Shown piece by piece: positions 56,638 to 64,000 of a stretch of DNA of 64,000 nucleotides; the first letter of the stretch is position 1; each line of letters starts with the position of its first letter. The notes below the pieces were generated by a model. The model was not told where the DNA came from and did no database searches. It saw nothing but the letters and a program-made list of their open reading frames with translations. Origin of the DNA: Kiritimatiellales bacterium (GTDB lineage Bacteria > Verrucomicrobiota > Kiritimatiellia > Kiritimatiellales > Tichowtungiaceae). Location: positions 124,001 through 188,000 of the forward strand of contig JBBADV010000003.1 of NCBI GenBank assembly GCA_041656295.1, given 5' to 3'. The position numbers and the translations under genes are program-made.

Positions 56638-57834
56638 TTATTTCGGCAATTTTTTCAGCGGGAAAAGAATTTCGTTCCAAACCGTTTCGGTCTCAACGTT
56701 CCAGACTCCCCACAAGGTTTCGAATCCGGCGCGGATTCTTCCCGCGTCTTTTCCGAAAAATTCAACCGCGGCCAGCGCTGCGCCCTCTGCAAATAACACC
56801 GGTGAAATCCCCTGATTTAACACAAGCCGTATCGTTCCGATCACGCGGTCATTCCAGCCCAATTTGCGCTCCATATCGCGGCAGACACGGTCAACGCGAT
56901 CGGTTAAAAACGGATTGACCATCCTGATAAGAAGATCATCGGCATAAGCAGCAAAACCGGCGGGTGTAAACAGTGCGTCCGTATCAGAATATTTTCTGCA
57001 CAGCGCCGCACCGGATTCTTCAATAAATGCGCGGCGCGCCGAGATAAAAATTTTCTCGTTACCGGAAATGTCATGCATAAACTGTGCGCCGGCGCGGCGC
57101 ATATGCAGTCCAATCCAGAAATGCACTGCGTTATGTCCGTACAGTTTTGCCTCCTCAAACGGCAGCAGGTCAGCCTTCTCTTCAAACACCGTGATGCCGC
57201 GCCGGAATTCCGGCAGGGTGATTTTTGTAATCAGAATCCGGTTGAATTCTTCAACCAGAAACGCGCGTGCAGCGGACGGCGTGACGCGCATCAGCCCGCC
57301 GTTCTGAATCTGTTCCGCAGCGGTAACCACACCGCTCATTTTTCCGACGACGGTATTTAACAACTGAACGCGGTTTTTAAGCGAAAGCCCGATCTGCTGT
57401 TCAAGAATTCCGGCGGCGTGGTTATTATTTTCGGCGGTGTAAACCACAGCGTCCGGCAGAGTTTTATCCTGCAGTTTAAGCTCAAATCCGGCACGCAGAA
57501 TTCCGGCGATGGACGGGGTGCCGCGGCTGAAAAAATCTACGCTGGGCAGGGCGGTGCCGATTTCATGCGCTTCCGCCGCCGCCTGAATCAGTTTCCCGGC
57601 ATCGGCGGGAACTGCCGGATTATAAATTTCAACGCCGGAAATGAACTGTTTTTCAATTCCGTGCGGGGTGGCGATATTCAGCCAGTATCCGCCGGCAGTG
57701 CGAACATCGTCGACAACTTCCGGCACAACTTCTGCAACAACCAGTCGCGCAAAATTTCCGCTCCGGAATGCTTCATATAAAAACAGACCGGATTGAATTG
57801 CGCCGAATCCGAATCCAAGATAGGTGCGGTTCAT
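56638..57834 (-). CDS. Mannitol/polyol dehydrogenase family protein
   Basis: A 398-aa NAD-dependent long-chain polyol dehydrogenase of the mannitol-1-phosphate 5-dehydrogenase type. The Rossmann start is TYLGFGFGAIQSGLFLYEAF (GxGxxxxG), then VVYTAENNNHAAGILE, a region near LLNTVVGKMSGVV (the conserved Lys-x-x family zone is less clear) and EAKLYGHNAVHFWIGLHM with the K-x4-N-x2-H type motif. It is last in an operon kinase, cupin, dehydrogenase and overlaps the cupin gene by 4 bp. The substrate is probably a sugar alcohol or uronate phosphate made by the neighbours. Confidence 0.85.
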   Translation of the reverse strand: MNRTYLGFGFGAIQSGLFLYEAFRSGNFARLVVAEVVPEVVDDVRTAGGYWLNIATPHGIEKQFISGVEIYNPAVPADAGKLIQAAAEAHEIGTALPSVDFFSRGTPSIAGILRAGFELKLQDKTLPDAVVYTAENNNHAAGILEQQIGLSLKNRVQLLNTVVGKMSGVVTAAEQIQNGGLMRVTPSAARAFLVEEFNRILITKITLPEFRRGITVFEEKADLLPFEEAKLYGHNAVHFWIGLHMRRAGAQFMHDISGNEKIFISARRAFIEESGAALCRKYSDTDALFTPAGFAAYADDLLIRMVNPFLTDRVDRVCRDMERKLGWNDRVIGTIRLVLNQGISPVLFAEGAALAAVEFFGKDAGRIRAGFETLWGVWNVETETVWNEILFPLKKLPK

Positions 57835-58658
57835 CGGATAACCCGCGGGTCTGTGAAGCGGTCGGCTTCGTCCATCGACGGAGTGGAAAACTCAAGATAA
57901 ACACAGCCGTTTTTTCCGCCGAGGAATGCATGTTTTGTGTTTTTCGGCAGCAGCACGTTCATCCCTTTCGTCATATAAATCATGCGCGTTGTTGTAATTT
58001 TCTGTTCTTGTCTGACGCGCTCGGCCAGCGGCAGAAGTTCTTCCGGAATAATTTCCGGATTCACACCGTCCGGCGCATAAACCACCTGTGCGGTATCGGC
58101 AAACAGAATGCCGTCACCGTAAATCGCTTTGAAGGTTTCCGATTTGCCGGCGAACGTTTCAACAATATCTGCGACGATTGGATAGGTGTCCATTCCGTTT
58201 TGCGCCTGCACGATTTCATAATCCGAATCGCGGTACAGATAGTCCAGATTGCCGTTTGCATCGCGGGCGATGGATGCATCGCTGTTATATTTCACAATGC
58301 CTTCGAAGCTGTTGATCAGTTCTGAGAGTTTTACAAACCCGGAGGCTACAGCGACGCCTTTTTTCAGAACGAATGTGTCGACGTGTCCGTGTTCCAGCAG
58401 CAGCTGCCCCGGCAGATTCAGCAGAACTTTTCCGGTGTGTCCGCTACCCGATTCATCGCGGAAAATGACGACGGTTTCAAGTCCGAGTCCAACTGTTTGA
58501 AATTCAGCCAATGTTTCCGAGCAGTTGAATGTGGCAATTTCAATGCGCGCCGGATCAATTCCGCCGGTGCCGGGCAGTGCCTGTTTGTATAACTCAGCGT
58601 ATAATTCCGCCGTTTTGGTTTTATCTGTTTCATTCAGGATTTTAACTTCAACGCTCAT
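57831..58658 (-). CDS. Cupin-fold sugar isomerase-like protein
   Basis: A 275-aa protein. The central cupin contains GQLLLEHGHVDTFVLKKG and TTRMIYMTKGMNVLLPKNTK followed by HAFLGGKNGCVYLEFSTPS; the His and Glu residues could bind a metal as in D-lyxose isomerase and cupin-type phosphosugar isomerases. The ATG at 58658 (MSVEVKILNETDK) follows GTGAGGTG and is preferred to the longer frame. The gene is 8 bp after the kinase and coupled to the dehydrogenase, consistent with a short sugar interconversion pathway. The assignment is at fold level only. Confidence 0.6.
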   Translation of the reverse strand: MSVEVKILNETDKTKTAELYAELYKQALPGTGGIDPARIEIATFNCSETLAEFQTVGLGLETVVIFRDESGSGHTGKVLLNLPGQLLLEHGHVDTFVLKKGVAVASGFVKLSELINSFEGIVKYNSDASIARDANGNLDYLYRDSDYEIVQAQNGMDTYPIVADIVETFAGKSETFKAIYGDGILFADTAQVVYAPDGVNPEIIPEELLPLAERVRQEQKITTTRMIYMTKGMNVLLPKNTKHAFLGGKNGCVYLEFSTPSMDEADRFTDPRVIR

Positions 58659-58666
58659 AACACACC

Positions 58667-59863
58667 TCACAGTTTTGATTTGTCTGACGGACCGGTCCAC
58701 AGAAACGGATGCTGTGCATCAACACTCCAGCCGGCGCCTTCCACTGTCAACGGATCGCGCGGAATCGTTTTGATGCGCTCCTGTACACCGTTCCAGTTCG
58801 GCACGCCGCTTAACGCATCCGGTTTTTCCACGCTGGCGCTGCCGGTGCAGGTTGCGGTGATCACGCAATCCAGCAGAGAAAGTCCGCGCAGGTACGCGGA
58901 AAGAAAACCGGCAATGGATGCATCGCCGGAGCCGGTGGCATTCGGCGGAACAGGACAGAAAAACGCCGGATGCCAGAATTCATGGCTCGCAAATTCATCG
59001 AGATTGCCGGGTTTGGCTCTGCCGATGGTTTCCAGGACAGATTTTTCCGGCGTACGGACATAATAACCGCGATAGCCGCTTTTAATCACCGCCACGCGTA
59101 CGCCCATATCCAGCAGTTCACCGGACAGTTCGTGCATCATATCGCCGGTGAACAAGTGCAGCAGGTCGCCGTCGCATGAGCGTCGGAATTCCATATACCG
59201 GTCGCGGTGCAGCATAAACAGCGTTTCTTCGGCGCTACCGAGATATAAATCGAGATGCGGACAGAGCTGTTTAAAAATTTCAGGCCAATTCGTTGTATCT
59301 TTTTGCGAATCCGGCAGACTCATGTCCAGCGACGTTGTCACGCCGAGTTCATGCACACGCCGGAATATTTCCACCAGTTCTTTGCCGTTGTTTGCCGTCA
59401 TCTGTTTCATAAGCGGCGGATAGCCGAAATGAAACAGATCGCACTGCGCAACGAGGTCATAATTAATGTCGTCTGCTTTGAAGGTGTCATTTGCGCCGGA
59501 ATCGTGAATAAACATCCGGTCGAAGCCTTTCGGATTAATCACCACGGTGTAGCTGGTCGAGGCGGACGGATCGACGATCAGCGTATTTTCAATATGCCAC
59601 TCTTTTTTCAGCAGGAACTGCGCCATATCACCGAATGCGTCGTCACCGGTTTTTCCCATCAGCGCCGTATCGATTCCCAGCTTAATCAGATTCAATCCGG
59701 TATTGCTTACCGGGCCGCCGGTACTGATTTTGGCCGGCCTGGCCGTTTTCAATGCTCCGGGCGTATAAAAGTCGCCCGGACGCTTCAGATGCATGTCACT
59801 CAGGTCCGGAATAATATCCAGGCAAATATGTCCGGCAACAACAGCTTTTTTATTCATATGCAA
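58667..59863 (-). CDS. PfkB-family sugar kinase (1)
   Basis: A 398-aa ribokinase-like enzyme with N-terminal AVVAGHICLDIIPDLSDM, STGGPVSNTGLNLIKLGIDT (substrate pocket), GKTGDDAFGD, HFGYPPLMKQM, and the C-terminal anion-hole and catalytic motif PPNATGSGDASIAGFLSAY (Asp base). It is longer than typical ribokinases (about 310 aa), with insertions around 240-330. It heads the minus-strand operon with the cupin and dehydrogenase, and is divergent from a XylR-type regulator. AAAGGATT precedes the ATG. Its close paralogue lies at 61237. Confidence 0.9.
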   Translation of the reverse strand: MHMNKKAVVAGHICLDIIPDLSDMHLKRPGDFYTPGALKTARPAKISTGGPVSNTGLNLIKLGIDTALMGKTGDDAFGDMAQFLLKKEWHIENTLIVDPSASTSYTVVINPKGFDRMFIHDSGANDTFKADDINYDLVAQCDLFHFGYPPLMKQMTANNGKELVEIFRRVHELGVTTSLDMSLPDSQKDTTNWPEIFKQLCPHLDLYLGSAEETLFMLHRDRYMEFRRSCDGDLLHLFTGDMMHELSGELLDMGVRVAVIKSGYRGYYVRTPEKSVLETIGRAKPGNLDEFASHEFWHPAFFCPVPPNATGSGDASIAGFLSAYLRGLSLLDCVITATCTGSASVEKPDALSGVPNWNGVQERIKTIPRDPLTVEGAGWSVDAQHPFLWTGPSDKSKL

Positions 59864-59978
59864 TCCTTTGGTTGATTTCCGGCATTACATTAGCGATTGC
59901 ACGGTTAATGAGAACCTGTTGATACGCTGATTTTTTCCCATATTGCGAAAAATAAATTTTTCTGTTTTACTGCCGCAG

Positions 59979-61145
59979 ATGAAACCGTACCGGGTGGTAT
60001 TATTAATTGAAGAAGAGCGGGAAGTAGGGCGCGGATTGTTGCGCGGTATCGCGCAGTATTCGCGCAATTTCGGTCCGTGGATGTTTTATCGCGAAGAGCC
60101 GTTCTATGAAAAGCTGTCGGATGCCGAGCGCCTGCAGCGCATAAAAAAATGGCGACCGGACGGAATTATAATGCGTGAACAGGGCGCGCTGGATAAATCG
60201 CTGTTAAAACTTGGTGTGCCGGTAATTTACAGCGGACACCGGAACGGGCCGGCTGCCGGTGTGCCGAATATTCTGGGCGACGACCGGGAGATCAGCCAGC
60301 TGGCGGCGCGCTATCTGCTGGATAAAGGATTCCGACATTTCGGGTTCTGCGGGTTCGACGATATGTGGTGGTCAGTGGATCGCGGGAGGTTTTTTGCTGA
60401 GGCACTGTCCCTGAAAGGATTTCAGGTCAGCCTATACGTTCCGCCGCTGCAGGATGCTCCGCATTCGCGCGACGGTGAGCCGGAGCTGATTGCGCATTGG
60501 ATAAAGACTCTTCCGAAACCGTGCGCGGTTTTTGCCTGTACTGATGACCGGTGCCGGCAGGTTGCGACAGCCTGTCGTCTGGCTGGCCGGCGCGTTCCGG
60601 AGGAGGTTGCACTGCTGGGTGTTGATAATGACGAATTAACCTGCGAGTTTGCCTTTCCGCCGCTATCAAGCATTTTACTGGATACGGAAAAAAGCGGTTA
60701 TGATGCAGCGGAAACGCTGCACCGGATAATGCGCGGTAAAAAAACCGGCAGGCCGGTTATCTCAATTCCGGTGTCCCGGGTGATTACACGGAAATCTACA
60801 GACATGATTGCTGTTGAGGATCCGGTCGTCGTGACCGCCCTAAATTATATCCGGGAGCATTATCGGAAAGGGGTTTCTGTCGCTGAAATTTCCCGTAATG
60901 CCGGCGTTTCCCGGCGGGTGCTGGAGATACGGTTCAGGAAGGCAATCAATCGCTCGGTTTATGAAGAGGTGTTATTGATTCGCATGAATCACGCCTGCCT
61001 GCTGCTGCTGGAAAGCAGCCTGTCGGTGGCGCAGATTTCCGAGGCGCTGAATTATGAAGAGGTAAAATATTTTTCCCGTGCTTTCAAACAGGCGATCGGC
61101 GTCAGTCCGCTGGCTTACCGCAAGCAGTTCAGCATTCGTCCCTGA
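59979..61145 (+). CDS. XylR-type regulator (LacI-like sensor + AraC HTH)
   Basis: A 388-aa protein from ATG 59979 (MKPYRVVLLIEEEREVGRGL). The N-terminal sugar-binding domain (about 1-275) has GVPVIYSGHRNG, YLLDKGFRHFGFCGFDD, VFACTDDRCRQVATACRLAG and VPEEVALLGVDNDELTCEFA. The C-terminal AraC domain (about 285-388) has two helix-turn-helices (VSVAEISRNAGVSRRVLEIR and LSVAQISEALNYEEVKYFSR). This is the architecture of E. coli XylR. It lies between the two divergent kinase genes and probably controls both in response to a sugar. No clear Shine-Dalgarno; a TTG at 59943 is an alternative start. Confidence 0.9.
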   Translation: MKPYRVVLLIEEEREVGRGLLRGIAQYSRNFGPWMFYREEPFYEKLSDAERLQRIKKWRPDGIIMREQGALDKSLLKLGVPVIYSGHRNGPAAGVPNILGDDREISQLAARYLLDKGFRHFGFCGFDDMWWSVDRGRFFAEALSLKGFQVSLYVPPLQDAPHSRDGEPELIAHWIKTLPKPCAVFACTDDRCRQVATACRLAGRRVPEEVALLGVDNDELTCEFAFPPLSSILLDTEKSGYDAAETLHRIMRGKKTGRPVISIPVSRVITRKSTDMIAVEDPVVVTALNYIREHYRKGVSVAEISRNAGVSRRVLEIRFRKAINRSVYEEVLLIRMNHACLLLLESSLSVAQISEALNYEEVKYFSRAFKQAIGVSPLAYRKQFSIRP

Positions 61146-61236
61146 TTCGCAATCTGGGAAAAAATATTCGCGTCTGCCGGTTGCGAAAATGCATAGAACC
61201 TGCACTGTGGACTTGGTTTTTCGAAGGAAAAGAACA

Positions 61237-62343
61237 ATGGCGAAAATTGCAGTGGCGGGACATATCTGTTTAGATATTATTCCGGAATTTTTTCCCGGCA
61301 AATACAACCCGAAGACTTTGCTGGTCCCGGGAACTCTGGTTGAAGTCGGCCAGGCGGTGGCGGCAACCGGCGGAGCGGTGTCCAATACCGGCCAGGCGCT
61401 GCACCGCTTAGGCGAAGATGTTGTACTGATCGCAAAAGTCGGAAATGATGAATTCGGCCACACCGTCCGCCGGCTGTTAAATCGTCAGGGCGCCGGCATT
61501 GCTGATAATTTAATTATTTCTCCCGGGGAACATACCTCATATTCAATTGTAATCAACCCTCCGGGCATTGACCGGATTTTCCTGCATTCGCCGGGAGCCA
61601 ATCACTCTTTTTCCAGCCGTGATCTTGATGAAGAAACAATCAGCGGCTGTTCGCTGTTTCATTTCGGATATCCGCCGCTGATGAAATGTATTTTTGAGCG
61701 GAACGGCGCGGAATTAAAAACGATATTCACCCGGATGAAACGCCGGGGAATTACAACGTCGTTAGATATGACATTTGTTGATCCCGCATCGGATGCCGGA
61801 AAAATTGACTGGCCGGCTTTTCTGAACAACGTATTGCCGCTCACGGATATTTTCCTGCCCAGTCTTGATGAAATCCTGTTTATGACCGACCGGGATTTAT
61901 ATTTTCACCTGACCTCAAGCGCGCGAGAGGAACTGATTGAACAGGTGAATGCTGCGGTGATTGAACGGATCGCACAGAAACTGATCGATGCCGGTGTCCC
62001 GGTTGTCGTAATCAAACTCGGGGCACACGGGTTGTATTTACGCACAGCGGAACAGGTGCCGGGCAAAGACCGCTCATGGAATAAACAGTCGTTTTTCACG
62101 CCGGCATTCAAGGTTAAAAAGGGCGGAACAACCGGTGCCGGCGATTGTGCCATCGCCGGCTTTCTTTCCGCTTATGTAAACGGATTCAGTGCAGAAGACG
62201 CACTTCAAATGGCCGCCGCGACCGGGTCAGCCTGCGTGGAGTCGCTGGATGCAGTCAGTGCGATTCCTCACAAAGACATATTACAGCAGCGTATCAGGGA
62301 CGGCTGGATGAAGTCTCCTGGAAAGTTTTTATACAAAGGTTAA
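61237..62343 (+). CDS. PfkB-family sugar kinase (2)
   Basis: A 368-aa paralogue of the kinase at 58667: AVAGHICLDIIPEFFPGKYN, ATGGAVSNTGQALHRLGEDV, KVGNDEFGHTVRRLLN, HFGYPPLMKCIFERNG, SLDEILFMTDRDLY and catalytic GGTTGAGDCAIAGFLSAY. The ATG at 61237 follows AAGGAAAAGAACA; the upstream open frame overlaps the regulator and is rejected. Having two related kinases around one regulator suggests two substrates, or a kinase of a sugar and of its isomer. Confidence 0.9.
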   Translation: MAKIAVAGHICLDIIPEFFPGKYNPKTLLVPGTLVEVGQAVAATGGAVSNTGQALHRLGEDVVLIAKVGNDEFGHTVRRLLNRQGAGIADNLIISPGEHTSYSIVINPPGIDRIFLHSPGANHSFSSRDLDEETISGCSLFHFGYPPLMKCIFERNGAELKTIFTRMKRRGITTSLDMTFVDPASDAGKIDWPAFLNNVLPLTDIFLPSLDEILFMTDRDLYFHLTSSAREELIEQVNAAVIERIAQKLIDAGVPVVVIKLGAHGLYLRTAEQVPGKDRSWNKQSFFTPAFKVKKGGTTGAGDCAIAGFLSAYVNGFSAEDALQMAAATGSACVESLDAVSAIPHKDILQQRIRDGWMKSPGKFLYKG

Positions 62344-62515
62344 CGGAGAAGATTCTGTGCCGGTATCCAAGGTGCGGGCTCAACACCGGGATATATCATA
62401 AAAACACAAATTATCATCAAAAAATGCTATATGCAGCAGTGCAGGCAATCTGTTTACTGGATACATACGATCGTCTGTTGATGAAACAGGCAGTGATGAT
62501 GAAAGGGTGTTCATT

Positions 62516-64000
62516 ATGATGACGCGCACAAAAACTTTTTTCCAGTATCTCAGCGCCGGTTCCGTTCTGTTTCAGGTGTCCGGATTGGCTTCAGAACAGA
62601 TATCTTGCCGGCCGAACGTCGTCTTTATAACATCCGATCAGCAGCGTTCTGATTCATGCGGTGCATATAATTCGCCGGTTCGCCGGAAAGACGGATCATC
62701 TCCGACGCCGTTTATCGACAAGCTGGCAGCAGGCGGTGTGCGATTTGATTATGCCTATTGCAACTCTCCGCTGTGCGCTCCGTCCCGGGCATCGTTCATG
62801 ACCGGAATGTATCCTCATACTACGACGGCAATCAACCACCAGCCTGACCGCCGGAATCCTGGGGTTACCCGCTTCCCGGGAATCAGAGCAGGTATTCTTA
62901 CCATGGGCGAAGTATTCCGCAATTCCGGTTACCGTACCGCCGCGATCGGTAAAATGCATGTGCATGGAGAGCTGAAAGATGTCTGGGATATGGGGTTTGA
63001 TGTCACAAAATTGAGATTTTATACGGAGTTCCCTGGACATCACTATGCGGATCTTCGTGATGGAGATGTAAATGCACGGTATCGGGGAATTTACAACTAT
63101 AAAGACAAAACGCTTAAAGACGTAGATCCTGAACGGTTTAAGAATGCTCCTGAAGATCTTACTGTTGTGCAAAATGATCTGAATCCTTACTTCCTTGAAA
63201 CACTGGTTGAGCGCGAAGAAGAAATGTTTGATTACATGGTAACAACGGAATCGCTTAAATTTATCGAGGAAAGTGTACAGCAGAACGTCCCTTTTTTCAT
63301 TCACATCGGATTGGAAAAACCGCACCCGCGCTGGGATACATTCCAGCGGTTTCTGGATCTGTTCGATCCGGAAAAAATGCCCTTGCCGGAAACACGGAAA
63401 GAGTGGCGGGAGAAAGGCATGCTGCCGACACATCTGGAGTGGATTCATAACGGCATGGCGGATGATAAAATAAAAAATGCAATGGCTGCATATTACGCCT
63501 GCGTTGCCAGTCTGGATGAACAAGTGGGACGTATTACGGATCTGTGCGCAGAACTGGACATTGACGAAAACACAATCTTTGTTTTTACCAGCGATCACGG
63601 TGAAATGCTGTTTGATCACGGTATACGCGGCAAACATAATATGTATGAAGAGTCCGTCAGAGTTCCGTTGATTGTAAAATATTCACAGGCATTTAAACAA
63701 GGGAGCCAGTGCTCCGTCCCTGTCGGATTAATTGATATTTTTCCGACGTTTGCCGAACTGTGCGGATTCACTCCGCCATCTCTTTTAGAAGGGGTCTCTT
63801 TGTTATCTGTTATAAAAGGCGATGGCACGTCTCAGCCGGTGTTTTCAGAATTCTATGAAACAGGATACATGGGATGGCGGGATCGATATGCTCCCGTACG
63901 GATGTGTATTACGGATCAATACAAATACGTTTATACACACGGATGCATTGATCAGCTGTTCGACAGAGTAAAGGATCCGCAGGAGATGGAGAATCTGGCG
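62516..64000 (+). CDS. Sulfatase (type I, formylglycine-dependent), 3' end outside window
   Basis: At least 495 aa, open to the end of the window. A probable signal peptide (TFFQYLSAGSVLFQVSGLAS) is followed by the metal-binding start NVVFITSDQQRSDSCGAY (split D residues) and the activation motif LCAPSRASFMTGMYP, whose Cys is converted to formylglycine. Further on are AAIGKMHVHG, HIGLEKPHPRW, FTSDHGEMLFDHG and KHNMYEESVRVPLIVKY. It removes sulfate esters from glycans outside the cytoplasm. An anaerobic sulfatase-maturating enzyme would be needed, and none is in this window. The ATG at 62516 follows AAAGGGTG. It is probably co-transcribed with the kinase after a 172-bp spacer. Confidence 0.92.
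   Translation, partial: MMTRTKTFFQYLSAGSVLFQVSGLASEQISCRPNVVFITSDQQRSDSCGAYNSPVRRKDGSSPTPFIDKLAAGGVRFDYAYCNSPLCAPSRASFMTGMYPHTTTAINHQPDRRNPGVTRFPGIRAGILTMGEVFRNSGYRTAAIGKMHVHGELKDVWDMGFDVTKLRFYTEFPGHHYADLRDGDVNARYRGIYNYKDKTLKDVDPERFKNAPEDLTVVQNDLNPYFLETLVEREEEMFDYMVTTESLKFIEESVQQNVPFFIHIGLEKPHPRWDTFQRFLDLFDPEKMPLPETRKEWREKGMLPTHLEWIHNGMADDKIKNAMAAYYACVASLDEQVGRITDLCAELDIDENTIFVFTSDHGEMLFDHGIRGKHNMYEESVRVPLIVKYSQAFKQGSQCSVPVGLIDIFPTFAELCGFTPPSLLEGVSLLSVIKGDGTSQPVFSEFYETGYMGWRDRYAPVRMCITDQYKYVYTHGCIDQLFDRVKDPQEMENLA

Overview
The window reads as a chromosomal segment of an anaerobic, polysaccharide-degrading bacterium, most likely from the PVC superphylum (Kiritimatiellota / Verrucomicrobiota type). 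This is inferred from secreted proteins with PEP-CTERM sorting tails, sulfatase genes (one live, one decayed), sodium:solute symporters, LamG-like and TIM-barrel secreted proteins, cobalamin-dependent MetH, and an orange-protein-type MinD/NifX cluster. No rRNA is present; one tRNA-Cys is.

Layout. 1-0.45 kb is the tail of an IS5-type transposase. 0.65-9.8 kb is housekeeping: thrC, hflX (plus strand), metH and clpB (minus). 10.1-20.0 kb is a minus-strand defence/modification island: serine recombinase, an Eco57I-type adenine methyltransferase (frameshifted) whose C-terminal specificity end lies in a putative invertible segment bounded by a perfect 24-bp inverted repeat, two Fic proteins, a PLD-SNF2 helicase and a possible hsdM-like stub. 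20.5-31.3 kb is housekeeping again: DUF1846 protein, carB, a symporter remnant, an esterase, an rsmB-like gene, an AsmA-like protein, gcvH and tRNA-Cys. 31.5-33.8 kb is an IS1595 and an IS481 element flanking the stump of a beta-helix protein.

33.9-50.7 kb is a sugar-utilisation locus. A GntR-type regulator (44.6-45.6 kb) sits beside one copy of an 18-bp palindrome (TTTCTA-N6-TAGAAA); three more copies lie before the SDR/aldo-keto operon and before two duplicated units encoding a PEP-CTERM protein and a secreted enzyme. Downstream come a DapA/NanA-like lyase, two small ATC-hydrolase-like proteins, a NanM-like cyclically permuted mutarotase and a symporter with a HEAT-like N-terminal extension. 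The proposal is that extracellular enzymes release a keto-acid sugar (sialic-acid-like), which is imported, epimerised and cleaved. 51.4-56.0 kb is an ORP/NifX-type metal-cluster operon (DUF134, DUF5320, two NifX-like proteins, TrmO, two ferredoxin-MinD ATPases, CGGC protein, methyltransferase). 56.6-64 kb is a second sugar locus: polyol dehydrogenase, cupin isomerase-like protein, two PfkB kinases, a XylR-type regulator and a sulfatase running off the window.

Two kinds of repeat cut across these regions. One is a double-hairpin element with GGTAGG...CCTACC ends (five copies), two of which are inserted in frame inside thrC and metH, while a third supplies an esterase stop codon. The other is a set of degenerate short-word repeats (CACGAA, ATTACGC, TTCGAC, CAGGATT words), many of them just upstream of start codons.
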